Part shown: positions 45,681-56,279 of the stretch, piece by piece | How positions within the stretch are numbered: position 1 is the first letter of the stretch | Layout: each line of letters starts with the position of its first letter | Notes under the pieces: model-generated | Seen by the model: only the letters and a program-made list of their open reading frames with translations | Told to the model about the DNA's origin: nothing | The model's database searches: none | Source: Corinectria fuckeliana | Lineage: Eukaryota; Ascomycota; Sordariomycetes; Hypocreales; Nectriaceae | Reading direction: 5' to 3' | NCBI GenBank assembly: GCA_019137255.1 | Contig: WPDH01000123.1 | Coordinates: 248,001 to 312,000 of the forward strand | Length of the DNA: 64,000 bases | Translations under genes and position numbers: made by a program

Positions 45681-46002
45681 GGCTGAATTATGAGGTGAAA
45701 GAGCAGGTGGGAAATTTGGAAGAATCATGGACACGGCGAGAAGACTGTCAGGGCAAGATTGCTGGTACGAAAGCCCTACGGAATGTATGCCCAGGATATG
45801 TCTGGCATGCTGATTACTTGCTTAGGCGTATCGCTTACTCTTCGAGAACCTCTATGTCGCCCCATGACCCTGCCGTGGATGCTAGAGGATCGATGCTGGA
45901 CTCATTACACCATTACTGCTATTATGACTTGGCTACCCCTATTATAGTACGAATCCTTAGGTGCACAATCTCGTCCTCTTGGAACCGCCTTGGTTCATTT
46001 AT
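45681..46002. other. Convergent intergenic region
   Basis: Roughly 320 bases between HUB1 (+) and the acyltransferase (-). No gene was seen. Confidence 0.6.
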
Positions 46003-47552
46003 CTACTCGGCATAGGATACCTCAGCTCGCACTAGTGCGGCCGTCAGACGCTCCATGTCTGCTCTCAACAGCTGAACATACACCTCATACGGAGCATCCG
46101 GTTTTGAAGTGCGGGACAGGATCGAACACCGTCCAGGACCGCGATGCCCACGCAGCTCACGCATGAACTGCGGCTCCTTTAGTCTTACACCGGGTCCATG
46201 CGAGCCCAGGGAGATAGTCCCAAAGTCGGCATCACCGCCCGCGTCAACAAATGTGTCGATCACCACGTCGTTTCCTCGGGCGCAGTTGAAGGTATACGCC
46301 AACGTGGCCGGGTCGGCGGAAATTGCATCCATGTACGCGAGGCGTCGAGTCACCGCGTTGTGATCCAGCGCGAGGACGCCAGTCTGGACTGCCCGAGCAG
46401 CGGCGCGAAGGACGCCGGTAGGTGGCAGGTTATCACCCTCCTCGAAAATAGCAGAGGCGGGTAGACTTGCGTAGCTGTACATTGTAGCGTTGCGGAGGTG
46501 CGCGTCTTTTGCGATGCCAAGTCGGTCCCTGATGTCGACGGCGTAGGCGAGTGACGTCTGTCCACTGGCCGGAAAGCCGCGTCCGCGCGGGAAGCGGGCT
46601 CGCATGATTGCCATCCACAGCCATGCGACGAGGGTTACATAGATCGATGGGCGTCCTTGCCCTGTTCTTGGAAACGTAATCCTACGGTGTCGCTGCCGCA
46701 GGTGTGCTGAATTAAAGATGAAGACTCTGCCCACGACGGCGGCTGATTGAGAAAACGACGACGCAGGCATTCCACTGCTGGCGGGTGGGCGGGCTATAAA
46801 GCGATGAGGTCTCGACGGCAAGAACTCTGGACAGCTCACAGCCCTCCAGTCAGTGGTATTGGTGGCTACTCGAGCCCGATCATTGATGTTTCTGACATAT
46901 CCTCCAGTGGTGTACACTAGACTTGTTAGCGACGTCTTTGAGATTATCCCACCGTCTTGTTACCTGATCCCTCTATCCTTTGGATCTCCGGGCCGGGCCG
47001 ACTCACTTGGTCGGCGAGCGCATGGAAGATCGTCTTATGCGCAGCGCTATCTAGGACGCTGTTCGCATAGCACACGCAGAGCAAAAGTCCGCCCCGGACA
47101 AAGTTGAGGTTGACGGTATATACGGGTGCGCCATCGTCCGCCAAGTCAGGCTTATGGGTAAGACGGCAGAAATCGCGAGCGCGAAGCCTTTCCGGCGGCA
47201 CGGCCGCGGCCCGGAGGCTTCTATATACGGGAGCTCCCCGCGAACCCCAGCTGCCGAGCCTCTTGACGGTCATCACACTGTCCGTGGAGAAGGAGCCGTC
47301 GGAGCTGCGGTGGCTCCGTAACTCGACTTGACCGGCTGGGTGGTCGGCGCTGCGGAGACGGATCCGACATGCGAGGAAGGGCCACCGGGCTAGGATCTGG
47401 CTGGTTGCGTAGCGGAAGCGGCGCACGATGGCATCGGTTTCCGTAGGGCTGGTGGTTTCGGAGAGGGGGAAGCAGTAGAGGAGGCGGCTGAAATGACGGC
47501 TGCTTGTCTGGTCGAGAAGAGAGAGTTCAGTCCCAGGATTGTCCATTATCAT
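46003..47552 (-). CDS. Fungal HXXXD-type acyltransferase family, catalytic His replaced
   Basis: The family (trichothecene 3-O-acetyltransferase and related BAHD-like enzymes) uses HxxxD to move acyl groups from CoA to an alcohol or amine. Two exons, 46964-47552 and 46003-46916, are separated by a 47-nt intron with GCTAAC branch; the protein has 500 residues. The N-terminal half has YATSQILARWPFLACRI, and the expected active-site region reads LLLCVCYANSVLDSAAHKTIF. At the position of the His stands N164 (NxxxD, D168), so standard acyl transfer is doubtful. The C-terminal DFG motif is DADFGTISLG, which also differs from DFGWG-like sequences. A normal length and clean splicing argue against a pseudogene. 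The start may be at the first or second ATG (47552 or 47546). Confidence 0.85.
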
Positions 47553-48533
47553 TTCCTAGTGACAACCGGTAGCTGTGATGTCGTCTTTTGCCGCGCTCTA
47601 GACTATCTTTGTTGTGTTCTGGAGTTTCATTGTAGTATATATATATGTAGGGTTGTATCATTTTTGAGTTGAGCGGAACGATGCTATCATTCCTCATTCA
47701 CTTCACTGACATCGTTGATGCAGCCGGCAATCCCCAGCTATGCTGTGAATCGCTATGAAGTGTGCTTCCACGCATCCGTTTAGTTGATGTGATTATCTAC
47801 ATGGTTTTGAGTTACTCCCGAAGTCGTACTTGTAGCACGAGCTACTGAGTCAGGAGGACTGGCAGTCAAACAGCTCAGTCGGAACAATGTCAGCTGAAAC
47901 AGACTTGGCTTGCTGACTGAGCGTGCACTGGAACAAAGTACGTAGTCACAAGATTGCACACTTAAAGAGACCGTGGCCACGTTGCCATGCATCCAAGTAG
48001 GTGTTCTCGTGACCAAATATCATGAATATTGTTACCCGGATCCTTCTGACGCCGACTATTGGTCAAGACAACAAGGGTCATAGCTAATGCCAAGGCGAGG
48101 CCGAAACTCGGCGCCCCGCCGCACCACTATCGCACCAATAGACTAGCTCACCGCCTCTTATCGCCCCCCATCAGCCTTGCAGCAGGAGGAACGTCACAGC
48201 GTTGAAAGCCTCTTTGCTGAGTGGCTGGAAACGCAGACAAGCTTAAACAGCTTTCGTGGCTTCTTGCTGCGGACACATGCCCATTGGAGAAATTGAGGCC
48301 ACCTCAACCTCTCTCTCTTTTTTCTTTTCTAGTGCCCGTCCTCCTTCTGGTGTCACTTCCCCCAGACCTTGGGATTTTCTTCCCTGATATCTGATCATCT
48401 GTTCCTTAGACTGGAGAATCGTCTTTGTTCTGTTCTGGCCGTCCTTGCTTTGAGGCGGCGGTGTCTCTTCCCGTACAGTCCCCATTTCGAGCTGGTGCAC
48501 ACCCAAGCGAGCGCACCCCCACCACCCACCACC
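47553..48533. promoter_or_regulatory. Divergent promoter of the acyltransferase and LHS1
   Basis: About 980 bases. It has a TATATATATA stretch at 47637-47646, placed about 85-95 bases upstream of the acyltransferase start, and a UPRE-like element at 48188-48207 upstream of LHS1. Confidence 0.55.
48188..48207 (+). promoter_or_regulatory. Candidate unfolded protein response element of LHS1
   Basis: GGAACGTCACAGCGTTGAAA lies about 330 bases before the LHS1 ATG. The yeast KAR2 UPRE (from memory) starts GGAAC, has ACAGCGT in the middle and ends GAAA; this site has the same three blocks with slightly shorter spacing. It also holds TGACGT on the other strand, the core of a second UPRE type. LHS1 is a typical target of Hac1/HacA. 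Confidence 0.45.
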
Positions 48534-51500
48534 ATGGCCAACTTTCGAGTGTCGCCATTGATGACGCTCCTCGGAGCCGTCTTCTTCTTTTCGGCCAATG
48601 TTTTCGCGGTCGCCGCCGTCTTGGGCGTTGACCTGGGCACCGAGTACATCAAGGCCGCCCTTGTCAAGCCCGGAATCCCTCTCGACATCGTCCTGACCAA
48701 GGACTCCCGACGAAAAGAGACGTCGGCTGTCGTCTTCAAGCCCTCTCGGAATGGCCCTCAGGCTGGAGAGTTCCCTGAGCGAGCCTACGGCGCCGATGCC
48801 ATAGCTCTCAGCGCCCGCTTCCCCGGCGATGTCTACCCGAATCTGAAGACCATCCTGGGCCTCACCGTCGACCAATCCATCGTGCAAGAGTACGCCGCCC
48901 GACATCCCGCCCTACAATTGCAGGCCCACGAGACTCGCAACACCGCAGCGTTCAAGAGCAAGGCATTTGTTGCCGAGGAGGAGGCGTGGATGGTCGAGGA
49001 ACTTCTCGCCATGGAGCTTCAGAGCATCCAGCAAAACGCCGAGAAGGCCGCCAACGATGGTTCCTCGGTCCGCTCTATTGTCATGACGGTCCCTCCTTTC
49101 TACACGGTCGAGGAGAAGCGCGCGATCCAGACCGCCGCCGAGCTTGCCGGCCTCAAGGTCCTCAGCCTTATCAGCGACGGCCTTGCCGTCGGACTAAACT
49201 ACGCCACTAGCCGACAGTTCCCCAGCGTAAGCGAGGGAGCGAAACCTGAATACCACATGGTCTTTGACATGGGCGCCGGCTCTACAAAGGCCACCGTCAT
49301 GAAGTTCCAGAGCCAGACTGTCAAGGACATCGGCAAGTTCAACAAGACCGTCCAGGAGGTCCAGGTCCTGGGTGCTGGCTGGGATCGAACCCTCGGCGGA
49401 GACGCCTTGAACCATCTGATTCTCGACGACATGGTCGCCCAGTTCATCGAGTCCAAGGGCGCCCAGAAGATCTCTGCGACTGCCGAGGGCGTCAAGGCCC
49501 ATGGTCGCGCCATCGCCAAGCTGACCAACCAGGTCGAGAAGGCTCGCCATGTCCTGAGTGCGAACCAGAACACCCAGGCCAGCTTCGAGGGCTTCTATGA
49601 GGATGTCGACTTCAAATACAAGATCAGCCGTGCCGACTTTGAGGAGATGGCTGCGGCACATGCTGAGCGGATCGCCGTCGTCATCAACGACGCCCTCAAG
49701 ATGTCTGGTCTCGATATTGGCGACCTCGACTCCATCATTCTTCACGGTGGTGCCTCGCGCACACCCTTTGTTCAGAAGGCTCTGGAGAAGACTGCTGGAT
49801 CCGCCGATAAGCTCCGGTCCAATGTCAACTCTGACGAGGCCGCCGTGTTTGGTGCAGGCTTCCGCGCTGCTGAGCTCAGCCCCAGCTTCCGAGTTAAGGA
49901 GATACGGATCTCGGAAGGTGCTTCGTATCCCACTGGGCTGAAGCGGGCGGAAGGCGAAGAGCCTGTGCGCCAGCGTCTATGGAGTGCCATTTCGCCCCAA
50001 GGTGGTTCGAGGGTCATCGCCTTTGACGACAAGGAGGACTTCACCGCCACCATCTACCAACAGATCGGCACCGAGGAGAAGGATGTCAAGACCTTTTCTA
50101 CCAAGAACCTGACTGCAACCGTGGCGTCCATCAAGGAGAAGTACCCTTCGTGCGTCGAGTCGGACATCAAGTTCAAGATCGCAATGGAATTGAGCCGCGA
50201 GAACGGCGAGTTCCGGGTTGCCAAGGCCGTTGTTGAGTGCATGGCCGAGGCGGCCGAGGCAGGCTTCGTCGACGGCGTCAAGAACCTCTTTGGCTTCGGA
50301 AGGAAGGATCAAAAGGAGCAGAAGCCCCTTGGTGATGAGACCGAGGGTTCTGAGGAGGTCATGAAGGAGGATGCCGCCAAGGTTTCTGCGTCGGAATCGG
50401 CGGAGTCCTCGACTACCTCTGACGCCGACTCTACCTCTACCGCGGCTACTGAAGAAGCAAAGGCCGATGCCAAGAAGAAGGAGGTCGTCTCTATCCCTGT
50501 CGAAGTGGCTGTCGAAAACCTCGGCATCCCTGAGCTCACCAAGGCAGAGCTCACCAAGGTCAAGGATCGCCTCAAGGCCTTTGCCGCTTCGGACAAGGCG
50601 CGCCTCCAGCGGGAGGAGGCCCTGAACCGACTTGAAGGCTACACGTACAAGGTCAGAGACCTTCTTGAAGGCGAGTCCTTCATCGAGGCGTCTACCGAGA
50701 AAGAGCGAACCAAATTAGCCGAGTTGTCAAGCCAGATCGGCGACTGGCTCTACGATGACGGAGCCGAGGCTAGTAGGGACGAGCTCAAGGCGAAGCTGAA
50801 GTCGCTCCAAGGAATCGTCACTCCCATCCAAACCAGGATCACCGAAGCTGAGAAGCGGCCTGGGCTAGTTGAGAAGCTGAAGAAGGTTCTAACTCAGACC
50901 GACGAGTTCGTTGTTAAAATTAAGTCTCAGATTGACGAACATGAGGCGTGGCACAAATCTGCATCGGAATCTCCATCCTCCAGCGCCACCGAAGCCTCGG
51001 TTGAGACGCCAGCTAGCGACTTTGACGGTCTAGAGGACGAGGACAGTGCAGAGGCGACGGCGCGCAAGATGGAGGATGTCATCAGGGAGAAGGGTCCCGT
51101 CCCGCCTATGTACAAGCTTGAGGATCTGGATGAGATTACGGAGCTCTACGAGTCTACTTTGAAGTGGCTGAGCAAACTAGAGCCCAAGCAGGCCGCCTTG
51201 GCAATTACCGAAAACCCCGTTCTTCTAGCCAAGGACTTGGAGGCCAAGACGGTCAAGTTGGAACAGGCAGGCGTCTCGGTGGCGGTCAAGGGCGCGCGGA
51301 AGGTCGAGAATGAGGCCAAGAAGGCCAAGAAGGCTGCCGCGGCGGAGAAGAAGAAGAAGCAGAAGAAAAGCAAGGCTTCGAGTGGCGAGGGCCCGGAGGA
51401 GAAGGTCGAGTTCAACGCCGACGACTTCATGAAGCAGTTCCAGGGCAAGGACGGCGAGGGCCTCTCGGAGCAGGAGCTTGAGGAGCTGATCGGGCAACTG

Positions 51501-51569
51501 AACCAGAAGAACGCGGAAAAGGGCGACAAGGAGGCAGGCGAGAAGCAGCCACCCCATGATGAGCTATAG
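48534..51569 (+). CDS. LHS1: ER Hsp70-like chaperone Lhs1 (GRP170/HYOU1)
   Basis: Large Hsp70-family member in the ER lumen; with Kar2/BiP it helps fold and import proteins and acts as BiP's nucleotide exchange factor. Single exon, 1,011 residues. It has a cleavable signal (MANFRVSPLMTLLGAVFFFS, residues 1-25) and an N-terminal ATPase domain with phosphate-1 motif GVDLGTEYIKAAL (31-43), phosphate-2 motif FDMGAGSTKATVM and adenosine motif LHGGASRTPFVQKAL. The long C-terminal region has Ser/Thr-rich linkers, coiled segments and a final HDEL retrieval signal (PPHDEL). An in-frame ATG at 48369 would place 55 more residues before the signal peptide, so the start at 48534 is preferred. It has no introns, unlike most of its neighbours. 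Confidence 0.96.
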   Translation: MANFRVSPLMTLLGAVFFFSANVFAVAAVLGVDLGTEYIKAALVKPGIPLDIVLTKDSRRKETSAVVFKPSRNGPQAGEFPERAYGADAIALSARFPGDVYPNLKTILGLTVDQSIVQEYAARHPALQLQAHETRNTAAFKSKAFVAEEEAWMVEELLAMELQSIQQNAEKAANDGSSVRSIVMTVPPFYTVEEKRAIQTAAELAGLKVLSLISDGLAVGLNYATSRQFPSVSEGAKPEYHMVFDMGAGSTKATVMKFQSQTVKDIGKFNKTVQEVQVLGAGWDRTLGGDALNHLILDDMVAQFIESKGAQKISATAEGVKAHGRAIAKLTNQVEKARHVLSANQNTQASFEGFYEDVDFKYKISRADFEEMAAAHAERIAVVINDALKMSGLDIGDLDSIILHGGASRTPFVQKALEKTAGSADKLRSNVNSDEAAVFGAGFRAAELSPSFRVKEIRISEGASYPTGLKRAEGEEPVRQRLWSAISPQGGSRVIAFDDKEDFTATIYQQIGTEEKDVKTFSTKNLTATVASIKEKYPSCVESDIKFKIAMELSRENGEFRVAKAVVECMAEAAEAGFVDGVKNLFGFGRKDQKEQKPLGDETEGSEEVMKEDAAKVSASESAESSTTSDADSTSTAATEEAKADAKKKEVVSIPVEVAVENLGIPELTKAELTKVKDRLKAFAASDKARLQREEALNRLEGYTYKVRDLLEGESFIEASTEKERTKLAELSSQIGDWLYDDGAEASRDELKAKLKSLQGIVTPIQTRITEAEKRPGLVEKLKKVLTQTDEFVVKIKSQIDEHEAWHKSASESPSSSATEASVETPASDFDGLEDEDSAEATARKMEDVIREKGPVPPMYKLEDLDEITELYESTLKWLSKLEPKQAALAITENPVLLAKDLEAKTVKLEQAGVSVAVKGARKVENEAKKAKKAAAAEKKKKQKKSKASSGEGPEEKVEFNADDFMKQFQGKDGEGLSEQELEELIGQLNQKNAEKGDKEAGEKQPPHDEL

Positions 51570-51930
51570 AGGGCGTCGCCCGTAAGTTTTCTGTGACGGG
51601 TCGTGGAGAGAAAAAGCCAAGTAACGTAAAGAGCCATTTGTTTGATATTGATACCGAGTCGAGTATGGATTAGACCATGCGACGATGTGCCAGACAAGGA
51701 TGAACTGAGATGATGAACATGTTTTCCCGTCGATGCTCACGAGATCCTTCTCGTGCCCGTCAATGTGCAGGTTTGTGTGGTCCAAGACGATGGCGAGAAG
51801 GGCGTGCCGACCCCGTTCCCGTCAACGGCCCGCCGCGGCACCATGGAAACATGGAAGCTTGATGTCGTCCCGACGCGTGGCTGCTGACCGTTCCGTACTC
51901 AACAAGGCCACCAGGTCCATTCCCATTCAC

Positions 51931-51954
51931 GTTCCCGTTCCCGTTCCCGTTCCC
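51931..51954. repeat. GTTCCC tandem repeat
   Basis: Four perfect head-to-tail copies, preceded by two imperfect ones (ATTCCC, ATTCAC) at 51919-51930. Confidence 0.9.
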
Positions 51955-52318
51955 GCCGCCCGTTCTGTTCTGTGCCTGCGTCGAGCTCCTCCTCGCCTCC
52001 CACGATGCCTATCAACTCTGCATCCGGTCGCCTCACATGGGCTCGTCACGAGTCCCGCGTCCGTCCGTCCGCGTTCTCCCTCACACCAGCCGGGTACACA
52101 GAGCCAGGGGCACTGAAATCTACCTTGTGCTCGTGTCCCCGTGGTGGGTTTCTTTTCTCCTCTCCTCTCCTCTCCTCCCACGGGCTCTATTTGCCAAGGG
52201 CGAGTAAGCTAGGCTGCCCGTAGATTCGCGGGTTACCCAGGCACAGACAGGTACAGTGTGTCGTGTCGTGTCGGCGATGAAGCGCTGTGTAAAAGGGGAT
52301 GAGATGGAAGGGAAGAAC

Positions 52319-52346
52319 GGGGGGGGGGGGGGGGGGGGGGGGGGGG
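52319..52346. repeat. 28-base poly-G run
   Basis: An uninterrupted run of 28 G residues; the exact length may be affected by sequencing or assembly error. Such a run can fold into a G-quadruplex. Confidence 0.9.
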
Positions 52347-52966
52347 AGGCGTGGTCACACAGGCACAAAGACACCGAGCAGGGAGAAGCGGGTTTCGTGG
52401 CACGGCGGATCGTTTGCGGCATCTTTGGTGTTTATATTGAGCCGAGCTGGGTTTGCTTTCCCTCGCTCCGACTCTCCTGCTGCGAGTGAGACGCTGGATC
52501 TGATCTGGTGATGCAGTTGGTTTGTTGACGGTGCAGCAGTCGGACGAGGACCGAATACTCCTGCGCTGTCTGCCGTTTCTTGCCCTTTCCTCCAACTTGC
52601 CAACTACTTTCCATCCTTTGGCCTCGACAGCTGCCTTGTTTGTGGGTGACAGCTGGTAAGTATCGACTTGGGTAGGGAGCGTGATAAGGTTGGGATATTT
52701 ATTGCCTTGGCCGAATCACTGCCAACGGATTCTGGCTCCTTTTCCTTCTCCTTCTCCTTCTTTTTCTTCTTCTGCAAGCCACTGCAAAAGCTGCGTCAGC
52801 CAACAACAACAGCCACTCGTCCCAGCTCCCAATCACCGCCGTGCCCTTTTGCTTTCTTCTCTTCCACTCTTCTTGCAAACCTCCAGGTCCTCGGTTCCTA
52901 AATTCCACCTCCCTCTCTGCAGCTTCTTGCTCCGTCTTTCTTCTCCACGCTCACGTCAAACACATC

Positions 52967-54447
52967 ATGAGAGCCCCCGTCCTGCTCGCCTCGCTCCTCG
53001 CGGGTCTGACAACCGCCCTCGTCCCTCCTGGCCAGCGTGCAGGCGAGTCCGCCTCGACCTTCTCTTTCCCCGTGAGCAAGGGCCAGGGCTCCAAGCGCGA
53101 CTTCGTGCGGGACTGGGCGGCTGCGAGGCAGAAATGGGGCAAGGGTGTCCCCGAGGATGTTGTGTCGACGTTTTCCCTGCTCGATGACGGTGCGTTGTAT
53201 CCCAGCCTCCCCGACTGGAATGCCTCGGCTGTGTTGTTTGTGATGGGCGGCTTGCTGATCGTGTTTTGCTTGTAGATGGCCAGGTGGACGTGCAGCCTCT
53301 GGGCCACGACGACATCTGGATTGCCGATGTTCAAGTCGGGAACCCGCCGCAGACGTTAAAGGTTGCCATTGACACGGGCTCTGCCGATATGTGAGATGCA
53401 CAACTAGAAGAAACTTATATCCGGGTTCCTGTCGCTAACCTTGACACCGTAGGTGGGTGCAATCCTCGGACACGGAGTATTTGTCCAACGTGAAGGGCCC
53501 CTGGGCACCTCAGTATAAGCCTGAGTCGTCCAACTCGTCCCACCGCATCGAGGGTGCCGAGTGGTACGTCGAATACAGTAAGCCGCCTCTCTGCCGTCCC
53601 GTCGATAGATGCAGTCGCGGATGAGCCCCCTGGCTAACCACGCGTTGCTGTAGTGGATGGAACCCAAGCCAACGGCATCGTCTACTCCGACACGGTCCGC
53701 ATGGGCGGCTTCGAGCTCATCGACATGGCCGTTCAGTCGGCCCAGACCATCGCCCCGCGCTTCGAGCGTGAGACGGAGCTCTCGGGCATCATGGGCTTCG
53801 CCAAGAGCCTGCCCAGCAATATCGAACCCCCGATGCCGTCCATCCTTGACAAGCTCCGCCCGCAGCTCGACGCCCCCCTCTTCTCCGTCGACCTGCGCCG
53901 CAACGCCACGGGTACCTTCGATTTCGGCCACGTCAACAGCTCCCGTGCGAGCGACAACATCACCTGGCTCGAGACCAACCCAGCCAGCCCTCACTGGGAC
54001 GTCACCTTCAACCTCACAGCCTGGAACGGCGCCCGCCGCGTCTGGTGGTCTCACTCCTTCGAGGCCACCATCGACACGGGCACCACGTTGCTGTTCCTGC
54101 CTGCCGAGCTCGCCAGCATGTACTGGTTCGACGTCCCCGGCATGCGCGTCGACCCTCGCCTCGCCGACGCCTTCACCTTCCCGTGCAACGAGGCCGACGG
54201 GCTGCCGGACCTCATGTTCAAGCTGCCCGGCGAGAACGAGCACGTTCTGACCATCCCGGGCCCGTACCTCAACTATGGCCCCGTGGACGAAGACCCCGAG
54301 TACTGCTGGGGCGGCATGCAGAGCGCCGAGGACCTCGACGTCACCATCTTCGGTGACATGATGCTCAAGGCCCTGTTCGTTGTATTTGATATCGATAAAC
54401 ACAGGGTTGGGTTTGCCAACAAGCACCTTGACGACCATGACGAGTAG
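52967..54447 (+). CDS. Secreted aspartic protease (pepsin-like, A1 family)
   Basis: Four exons, 52967-53189, 53276-53390, 53453-53577 and 53654-54447, encode 418 residues. A signal peptide (MRAPVLLASLLAGLTTA, 1-17) and a likely propeptide to about residue 78 precede the mature enzyme. Catalytic Asp residues are D107 in IDTGSADMW (SAD replaces the more usual SSD) and D295 in IDTGTTLLF. The flap tyrosine is probably Y154 in WYVEYMDGT. The fold ends with FDIDKHRVGFANK. Several N-glycosylation sequons are present (NSSH, NATG, NITW, NLTA). Family members digest proteins outside the cell at acid pH. No C-terminal GPI signal is seen, so a free secreted enzyme is likely. Confidence 0.95.
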
Positions 54448-55581
54448 TAGCCTGGTAAACGATTGTCTGGACTAGGGGTTCTAGAAGGAATGTGAGACGG
54501 TCGAATAATCTTTTTGAAACGCTGTGGGTAAGAAGACTGTCATGTTAATCAAGGCCATCGAGAGAGATCGTCAGTGCTAGTTAGTTAGCATGGGGTAAAA
54601 GGGGCTCAATTTTGTGTTTCCTGTCGCATCGTCTCAACCAAAGCCATACCATGACATGTGAATCACTTCCTCTGACAAGAAATGCTCACGGGTTTGAAGG
54701 GATTTCAGATGCATTTACCATCATACTAAAAATGGTATATACAGTCCTCGCTTGAGTCCTCCGTAGTATCATCAGCGCCTCCAGCCTCCACCTTCCCATC
54801 CCATGCCATCCCCGACTTCATCCGCCCTCACAAATTCACGATGCGTCCGTCTCTCTCGACATCCAGCATCAGTCCAGATAACACTCCCCATTCGAACAAG
54901 AAAACATGCCTCCCCGATCTCCCCATGCGATTTGCCATCCCCAAAGATGAAAAGAGGCCCTTGTATGTAGATTGGTGGACACAGGCTGCGAAAGAAAGCC
55001 CTGCCCATATTAAAATGATAGGTTAGACCAGGCCGTGATGAAGAAGGGGGAGAGAAACAAAAACGCAGAATGCTGCCTCTATAACGCCGGGGGCGGGATG
55101 GGATAAGGTCGTCCAACGAGTGAGTAAGGGGTATTTGGGAGAAGACCAGGGGACGCTCATTGACCCCATCCGCTGCCGCTGTCCATGCCCCTGAGATAAC
55201 GATTAAATAAAACAGCAAAGGAACACCCAGCTAACTGTTGAGCCGGGACTTCTATGTCGACTCGGCAGAGTCGTATTCCAAAAATGAAACCGGCCGTAGA
55301 CGGAAAACCTGTGGTGATGTAGTCGCCCGGATATTAAAGAATACGCCCGCCAAAGATGAGAAGGCCCGGGGGCCAGAGGAAGACACACAAGGGGGGGGCT
55401 CCCTGGGTTCATCCTCTCGTGGTGAATATTTGCACCGTTGCCTAGGCCGGCCATGTGTTATAGTCGGGTAAAAACAAGGATGTAGGCGTGCCGTGATCAA
55501 ATCGGAGGGGAAAAACTTGTGACGCCCGCAATTTATTGCTCAGCGTCTCCGTCTTTAGTTTTAGTCAAGAGAAGAACCAAG
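54448..55581. other. Convergent intergenic region
   Basis: About 1.1 kb between the aspartic protease (+) and the coiled-coil gene (-). No gene or clear element was recognised. Confidence 0.6.
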
Positions 55582-56279
55582 TCAGCGGGGGCCGTCAATC
55601 AGGTCATCGTGGGTGACGATGTAGTATTCACCTTCACTGGCGCCCGGGGTCGGGGGCATGTTGCCGGCGGAGGGGGCCTGCTGGGTGGGACGGGCGGTTC
55701 CAGGGCGCGAGCGGGCCTTCTGGTCGGCGGGAGCAGCAGCAGATGCGGCGTCGAGGGACTGGAATTGCTGATCGTCCTGAGGGCTGTGGTTCTGGTTCTG
55801 GTTCTGCTGGTCCTGGACTTGCGGCAGCGGGGTCCGCGGCTGGTTGGGCCGCTTGAGGCGCTCCTCCATCTCGCGGAGGCGCTTCTCGAGGGACGCGAGC
55901 TCCTGCGTGTTTCTGTTGACGTTGCGCTTCCTAGTGAGCGAGAAGTAGTGGCGAAGTCAGCATTGGAGAGGGAGGAGTGGTTGACGGGTAAAAAGGGGGG
56001 AGGGGATGGGGTGGGCGTACTTCTCGGAGACTTGTTGGTCGAGGTCGGTGAGGGAGTTCTCGATGCGGAAGATGTCCATCAGCTCCTGGGAGAAGGAGCG
56101 GGCGATAGTGCTATCGAGAGAGGATGTCAGTCAGCGTTGAGTTCTGTAGCATTGGATTGCGCGACTGGCGATGGATGTACTCGGGATATTGAATACAAGG
56201 AGAGGGGGGGCACGAACGATTGGGGGCGACGGCCGCTGGGCTGCCAGTCGCGGTCGAGCTCCTCGTCGGTTCGGTCCAT
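55582..56279 (-). CDS. Small coiled-coil protein of unknown function
   Basis: Three exons, 56218-56279, 56021-56110 and 55582-55930, give 166 residues. The N-terminus is MDRTDEELDRDWQPSGRRPQ; a coiled-coil core follows (SFSQELMDIFRIENSLTDLD, then NVNRNTQELASLEKRLREME). The second half is Gln/Asn/Pro-rich and probably disordered, ending GEYYIVTHDDLIDGPR, a conserved-looking acidic tail. Reading frame is kept at both splice sites, which supports a real gene. I do not recognise the family; the arrangement resembles small coiled-coil adaptor subunits, but this is only a guess. Confidence 0.68.

Larger units (their letters stand above)
51570..52966. other. Intergenic between LHS1 and the aspartic protease
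   Basis: About 1.4 kb. It holds GTTCCC repeats at 51931-51954, a TCTCC repeat near 52150, a 28-base G run at 52319-52346 and a long pyrimidine tract at 52738-52772. No gene. Confidence 0.6.

Noticed and set aside
36000..47600. Secondary metabolite cluster made of the MFS transporter and the acyltransferase
   Set aside because: They are more than 6 kb apart with prefoldin, CENP-W-like, YAG7-like and HUB1 genes between, and there is no backbone synthase.
48369..48533. Upstream in-frame ATG of LHS1 at 48369
   Set aside because: It would put 55 residues in front of a clear signal peptide that begins at 48534, and the ATG at 48534 is in good context (CACCATGG).
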